From positions 1-34,461 of the forward strand of contig NZ_LMFY01000002.1 of the NCBI RefSeq assembly GCF_001426995.1: a DNA stretch of 34,461 bases. The letters are read 5' to 3'. Positions 32,042 to 34,461 of the stretch are shown here, piece after piece. Position 1 is the first letter of the stretch; each line of letters starts with the position of its first letter. Below the pieces are notes generated by a model. It saw only the letters and a program-made list of their open reading frames with translations. It was not told where the DNA came from and ran no database searches. Origin of the DNA: Microbacterium sp. Root553. GTDB taxonomy: Bacteria; Actinomycetota; Actinomycetes; Actinomycetales; Microbacteriaceae. The translations under genes and the position numbers were made by a program.

Positions 32042-33457
32042 ATGGCTCGCACCGCAGCGAAGACGGCCTTCGCGAACGTCCTCGTCAACACGCTGGTCGC
32101 CAACGTGACGACGAGCTTCCTGTGGTTCGCGCTCACGTTCTGGGTCTACATCGAGACGCAGTCGGTGCTGGCGACCGGCATCATCGGCGGCGCCTACATG
32201 CTCTTCATCGCCTTCTTCGCCATGATCTTCGGCACCATCGTCGACCGCCACCGCAAGCACACGGTCATGGTGCTCTCGAGCGTCGTCTCGGCTCTCGCGT
32301 TCCTGGTCGCCGGCGCGCTCTACGTCTGGCAGTCCGAGGCGGTGCTGCTCGACCTCGGGGGCCCGTGGTTCTGGATCTTCTCGGTGATCATCCTCTTCGG
32401 CGGGGTCATCGAGCAGCTGCGCAACATCGCGCTCTCGACGACGGTGACGCTGCTGGTCCCCGAAGAGCGGCGCGCGAACGCCAACGGGCTCGTCGGCACG
32501 GTGCAGGGGCTCGCCTTCCTGGTCACCAGCGTGTTCTCGGGTCTGTCCATCGGCTTCCTCGGCATGGGGTGGACGCTCGGGATCGCGATCGCCGCGATGG
32601 TGCTGACCGTGGTGCACCTGCTGTTCATCCGCATCCCCGAGCAGGCTCCCACTCCCGACCCCGAGGCGAAGAGCGCGCTGGATTTCCGCGGCAGCGTCGC
32701 CGCGATCCGGCTCGCCCCCGGGCTCTTCGCGCTGATCATCTTCTCGACGTTCAACAACCTCATCGGCGGCGTCTACATGGCGCTGATGGACCCGTACGGC
32801 CTGACGCTCTTCGACGCCCAGACGTGGGGGTTCGCGCTCGCGTTCGCCTCGACCGGGTTCATCATCGGCGGCGGACTCGTGGCGAAGTTCGGCCTGGGGC
32901 CGAAGCCGATGCGCACCCTGCTGTTCGTCGTGATCGCGATGGGCCTGCTCGGGTCGGTGTTCATGCTGCGGGAATGGTGGCCGCTGTACGTGATCGGCAT
33001 GTGGGTGTACATGGCGCTCGTGCCCCCGGTCGAGGCCGCGGAGCAGACCGTCATCCAGAAGGTGGTGCGCTACGACCGACAGGGACGCGTGTTCGGGGTC
33101 GCTGCCGCGATGGAGGCCGCCGCCGCCCCGATCACCGCGTTCCTGATCGCGCCGATCGCCGAGTTCCTGATCATCCCCTACATGAAGACGGCCGACGGCC
33201 AGCGCCGGTGGGAGTGGCTGCTCGGCGAGGGAGATGCGCGCGGGATCGCCCTGATCTGCCTGTTCGCCGGCCTCGTGATGGTGGTCGTCGGGGTTCTCGC
33301 GTTCTTCACGAGGTCGTACCGCACGCTCACGAAGCTCTATGCGAATGCGCCGGTGCAGGATCCCGGCGGCGAGGATGGTGCGAGCGACGAGAGTCCTCCC
33401 GATGCTCCCGCCCCGGTGCGGGGTTCGCCGCCGGAGATGCCTGAATTCCGGCGCTAG
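32042..33457 (+). CDS. MFS transporter
   Basis: This 471-aa major facilitator superfamily permease has about 12 hydrophobic segments. The loop GTIVDRHRKHTVMV matches the MFS motif A (G-x3-D-R-x-x-R/K). The C-terminal 40 residues are proline-rich and cytosolic. It resembles MFS_1/MFS_3-type drug or small-molecule exporters; the substrate is unknown. An upstream open frame from 32012 exists, but the TACCCT spacing supports ATG 32042. It is convergent with the SDR gene (18 bases apart). Confidence 0.9.
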   Translation: MARTAAKTAFANVLVNTLVANVTTSFLWFALTFWVYIETQSVLATGIIGGAYMLFIAFFAMIFGTIVDRHRKHTVMVLSSVVSALAFLVAGALYVWQSEAVLLDLGGPWFWIFSVIILFGGVIEQLRNIALSTTVTLLVPEERRANANGLVGTVQGLAFLVTSVFSGLSIGFLGMGWTLGIAIAAMVLTVVHLLFIRIPEQAPTPDPEAKSALDFRGSVAAIRLAPGLFALIIFSTFNNLIGGVYMALMDPYGLTLFDAQTWGFALAFASTGFIIGGGLVAKFGLGPKPMRTLLFVVIAMGLLGSVFMLREWWPLYVIGMWVYMALVPPVEAAEQTVIQKVVRYDRQGRVFGVAAAMEAAAAPITAFLIAPIAEFLIIPYMKTADGQRRWEWLLGEGDARGIALICLFAGLVMVVVGVLAFFTRSYRTLTKLYANAPVQDPGGEDGASDESPPDAPAPVRGSPPEMPEFRR

Positions 33458-33475
33458 CGGCGACCGGGAGCGCGG

Positions 33476-34117
33476 TCAGTCGAGGGGGAGGATCTGGTCG
33501 TTGAGGTCGACGGCATCGGCGTCCCAGAGAGACAGCACCCGCGGGACGAGCGCGTCGGGATCCAGCGCCTTCGCGCGGAACACCAGGGATGCCGCGCGAA
33601 GCGGCTCTCCGGCATCGCGGGCCGCCTTGGCGAAGCCCTGCGCCACCGCGCGTGCCCAGGCCTCGCTCGCGGCCTTCACCGCGGCGTAGTTCGCACCGCC
33701 CGCGAGCGGGCGTCCCACTGCGGTCGACGACACGATCGCGAAGCGACCGGCATCCGATGTCCGCAGCGCCGCGTCGAACGCCCGGCTGGTGGCCCGTACC
33801 GCGTCGAGAGCGGGAAGAAGGGCCCGGAAGTCGTCGTCGGACTGCCCGGCGAGACCACCGCCTCCGCGCCAGCCGCCCACGAGAGGGATCACCGCGTCGA
33901 CCGCACCGAGACGCGTCGAGAGGGCGGTCATCGACTCCAGCGAGGTCGCGTCCGACGTCTCGACCTCCGCGCCGGCCTCCCGCAGCGGGGCGAGTCGGTC
34001 CGCCGAGCGGCCGGTCGCGATGACGCGGGCGCCGGCATTTGCGAGGGCGCGGGCGAGGGCGAGGCCGGACGCGCTGGTCGCTCCGGCGAGGACGATCGTG
34101 CGATCGGTGACGCTCAT
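33476..34117 (-). CDS. Short-chain dehydrogenase/reductase
   Basis: This 213-aa SDR has a glycine-rich cofactor motif GATSASG near residue 12, the VIATGRSADRL strand with an Arg suggesting NADP preference, Ser in FAIVSSTAVG, and Y-x3-K in NYAAVKAA. It is slightly short for a classical SDR (about 250). It lies 129 bases after the DUF6421 gene on the same strand, separated by two hairpins. The substrate is unknown. Confidence 0.88.
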   Translation of the reverse strand: MSVTDRTIVLAGATSASGLALARALANAGARVIATGRSADRLAPLREAGAEVETSDATSLESMTALSTRLGAVDAVIPLVGGWRGGGGLAGQSDDDFRALLPALDAVRATSRAFDAALRTSDAGRFAIVSSTAVGRPLAGGANYAAVKAASEAWARAVAQGFAKAARDAGEPLRAASLVFRAKALDPDALVPRVLSLWDADAVDLNDQILPLD

Positions 34118-34162
34118 GTGCTCAACTCTCGTGAAGGAACGGATTCTCCGGAAGGAACAGTT

Positions 34163-34225
34163 CTGCGGCCACCCCCGAGAGGAATGGCCGCAGACACTGC
34201 GTCCGGTCGCACCACACGACCGGAC
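34163..34225 (-). terminator. Two tandem hairpins between DUF6421 and SDR genes
   Basis: GTCCGGTCG (34201-34209) pairs with 34217-34225 around seven bases, and CTGCGGCCA (34163-34171) with 34185-34193 around 13 bases. Both follow the DUF6421 stop in its direction of transcription. There are no T-runs; a U-less terminator or attenuator is likely. Confidence 0.5.
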
Positions 34226-34246
34226 CCCAGAAATGCGCTGTTCGAG

Positions 34247-34461
34247 TCAGGCGTCGCTGCCCCGGATGCCGACGGTCGACTCGATGACCGGCTTCATCTT
34301 CTTGTCGAGGGCTTCGAAGAACATGGACAGGGGGAACTCGTCGTCCAGGACCGCGTCGGTGAACCCCTTCGGGGCTCCCGCGAGGATCTCGTCGGGCAGG
34401 CCGCGCGCCCACTGCGAGGCGGGGTGCGGGGTGAGGACGCCGCGCACGAGGTCGTACGCGG
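34247..34461 (-). CDS. DUF6421 family protein, C-terminal part
   Basis: Only the last 71 codons are in the window; the 5' end lies beyond the right edge. The visible part includes the segments LVRGVLTPHPASQWARGLPD and LAGAPKGFTDAVLDDEFPLS, then MFFEALDKKMKPVIEST. I associate these with DUF6421, a large uncharacterised actinobacterial protein. Relatives sit beside an SDR and a PLP lyase in other genera as I recall, which matches the neighbours here. Function is unknown. Confidence 0.7.
   Translation of the reverse strand, partial: AYDLVRGVLTPHPASQWARGLPDEILAGAPKGFTDAVLDDEFPLSMFFEALDKKMKPVIESTVGIRGSDA

Noticed and set aside
1..34461. tRNA, rRNA, IS elements, prophage or integrative element
   Set aside because: No cloverleaf-like or rRNA sequence, transposase, integrase or attachment-site pair was recognised on reading both strands. 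A tRNA or Rfam scan would settle small RNAs.

Overview
The window is high-GC DNA from an actinobacterium. It most resembles Microbacterium or a close relative in the Microbacteriaceae. The grounds are protein-level resemblance (DUF222/HNH protein, DUF7882 protein, DUF6157, DUF6412 next to YidC, DUF6421), dense packing with convergent genes only 2-20 bp apart, and many leaderless starts in which a TANNNT -10 box lies exactly 6 nt (sometimes 7) before the ATG or GTG. This is ordinary chromosome. I see no phage, plasmid, insertion sequence, CRISPR array, rRNA or tRNA.

Region 1 (1-3680) opens with the end of a DUF222/HNH endonuclease gene broken by a perfect 76-bp tandem duplication. A two-component module follows: a NarL/LuxR response regulator on the minus strand and, divergently, a 15-codon ORF with a near-perfect Shine-Dalgarno placed 29 nt before a DesK-type histidine kinase. 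Related dyads (TAGAC-N4-G[T/C]CTA) lie on both sides of the peptide-kinase unit. This is the best candidate for something undescribed.

Region 2 (3681-11443) is a phosphonate island. A divergent GntR/UTRA regulator faces phnD, phnC and a fused double phnE, then an FAD oxidoreductase, a phosphonatase-like HAD hydrolase and a zinc alcohol dehydrogenase, all of types known to travel with phosphonate genes. No C-P lyase or PhnW transaminase is present. phnD and phnC are separated by a 333-bp repeat-filled spacer that can fold into a long hairpin.

Region 3 (11444-22303) holds small operons: FHA protein and CinA/PncC; a DUF7882 protein and a general-stress SDR; an EamA exporter; DUF6412 with a YidC paralogue; nitronate monooxygenase; PurU; a hypothetical protein; a class I amidotransferase-like protein; a LysR effector domain with no DNA-binding domain; a left-handed beta-helix protein; and an EI24 membrane protein overlapping a Nei-type glycosylase.

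Region 4 (22304-34461) holds a giant Lhr helicase, DUF6157, an ABC-F ATPase with a 305-bp leader region, a carboxylesterase, a NUDIX-like DUF4916 protein, a threonine aldolase, an MFS permease, an SDR and the 3' end of a DUF6421 gene. The last four may be one conserved neighbourhood of unknown purpose. Short tandem repeats (16-18 bp) cover the stop codons of two genes and fill one intergenic spacer, so replication-slippage duplications are a recurrent theme here.
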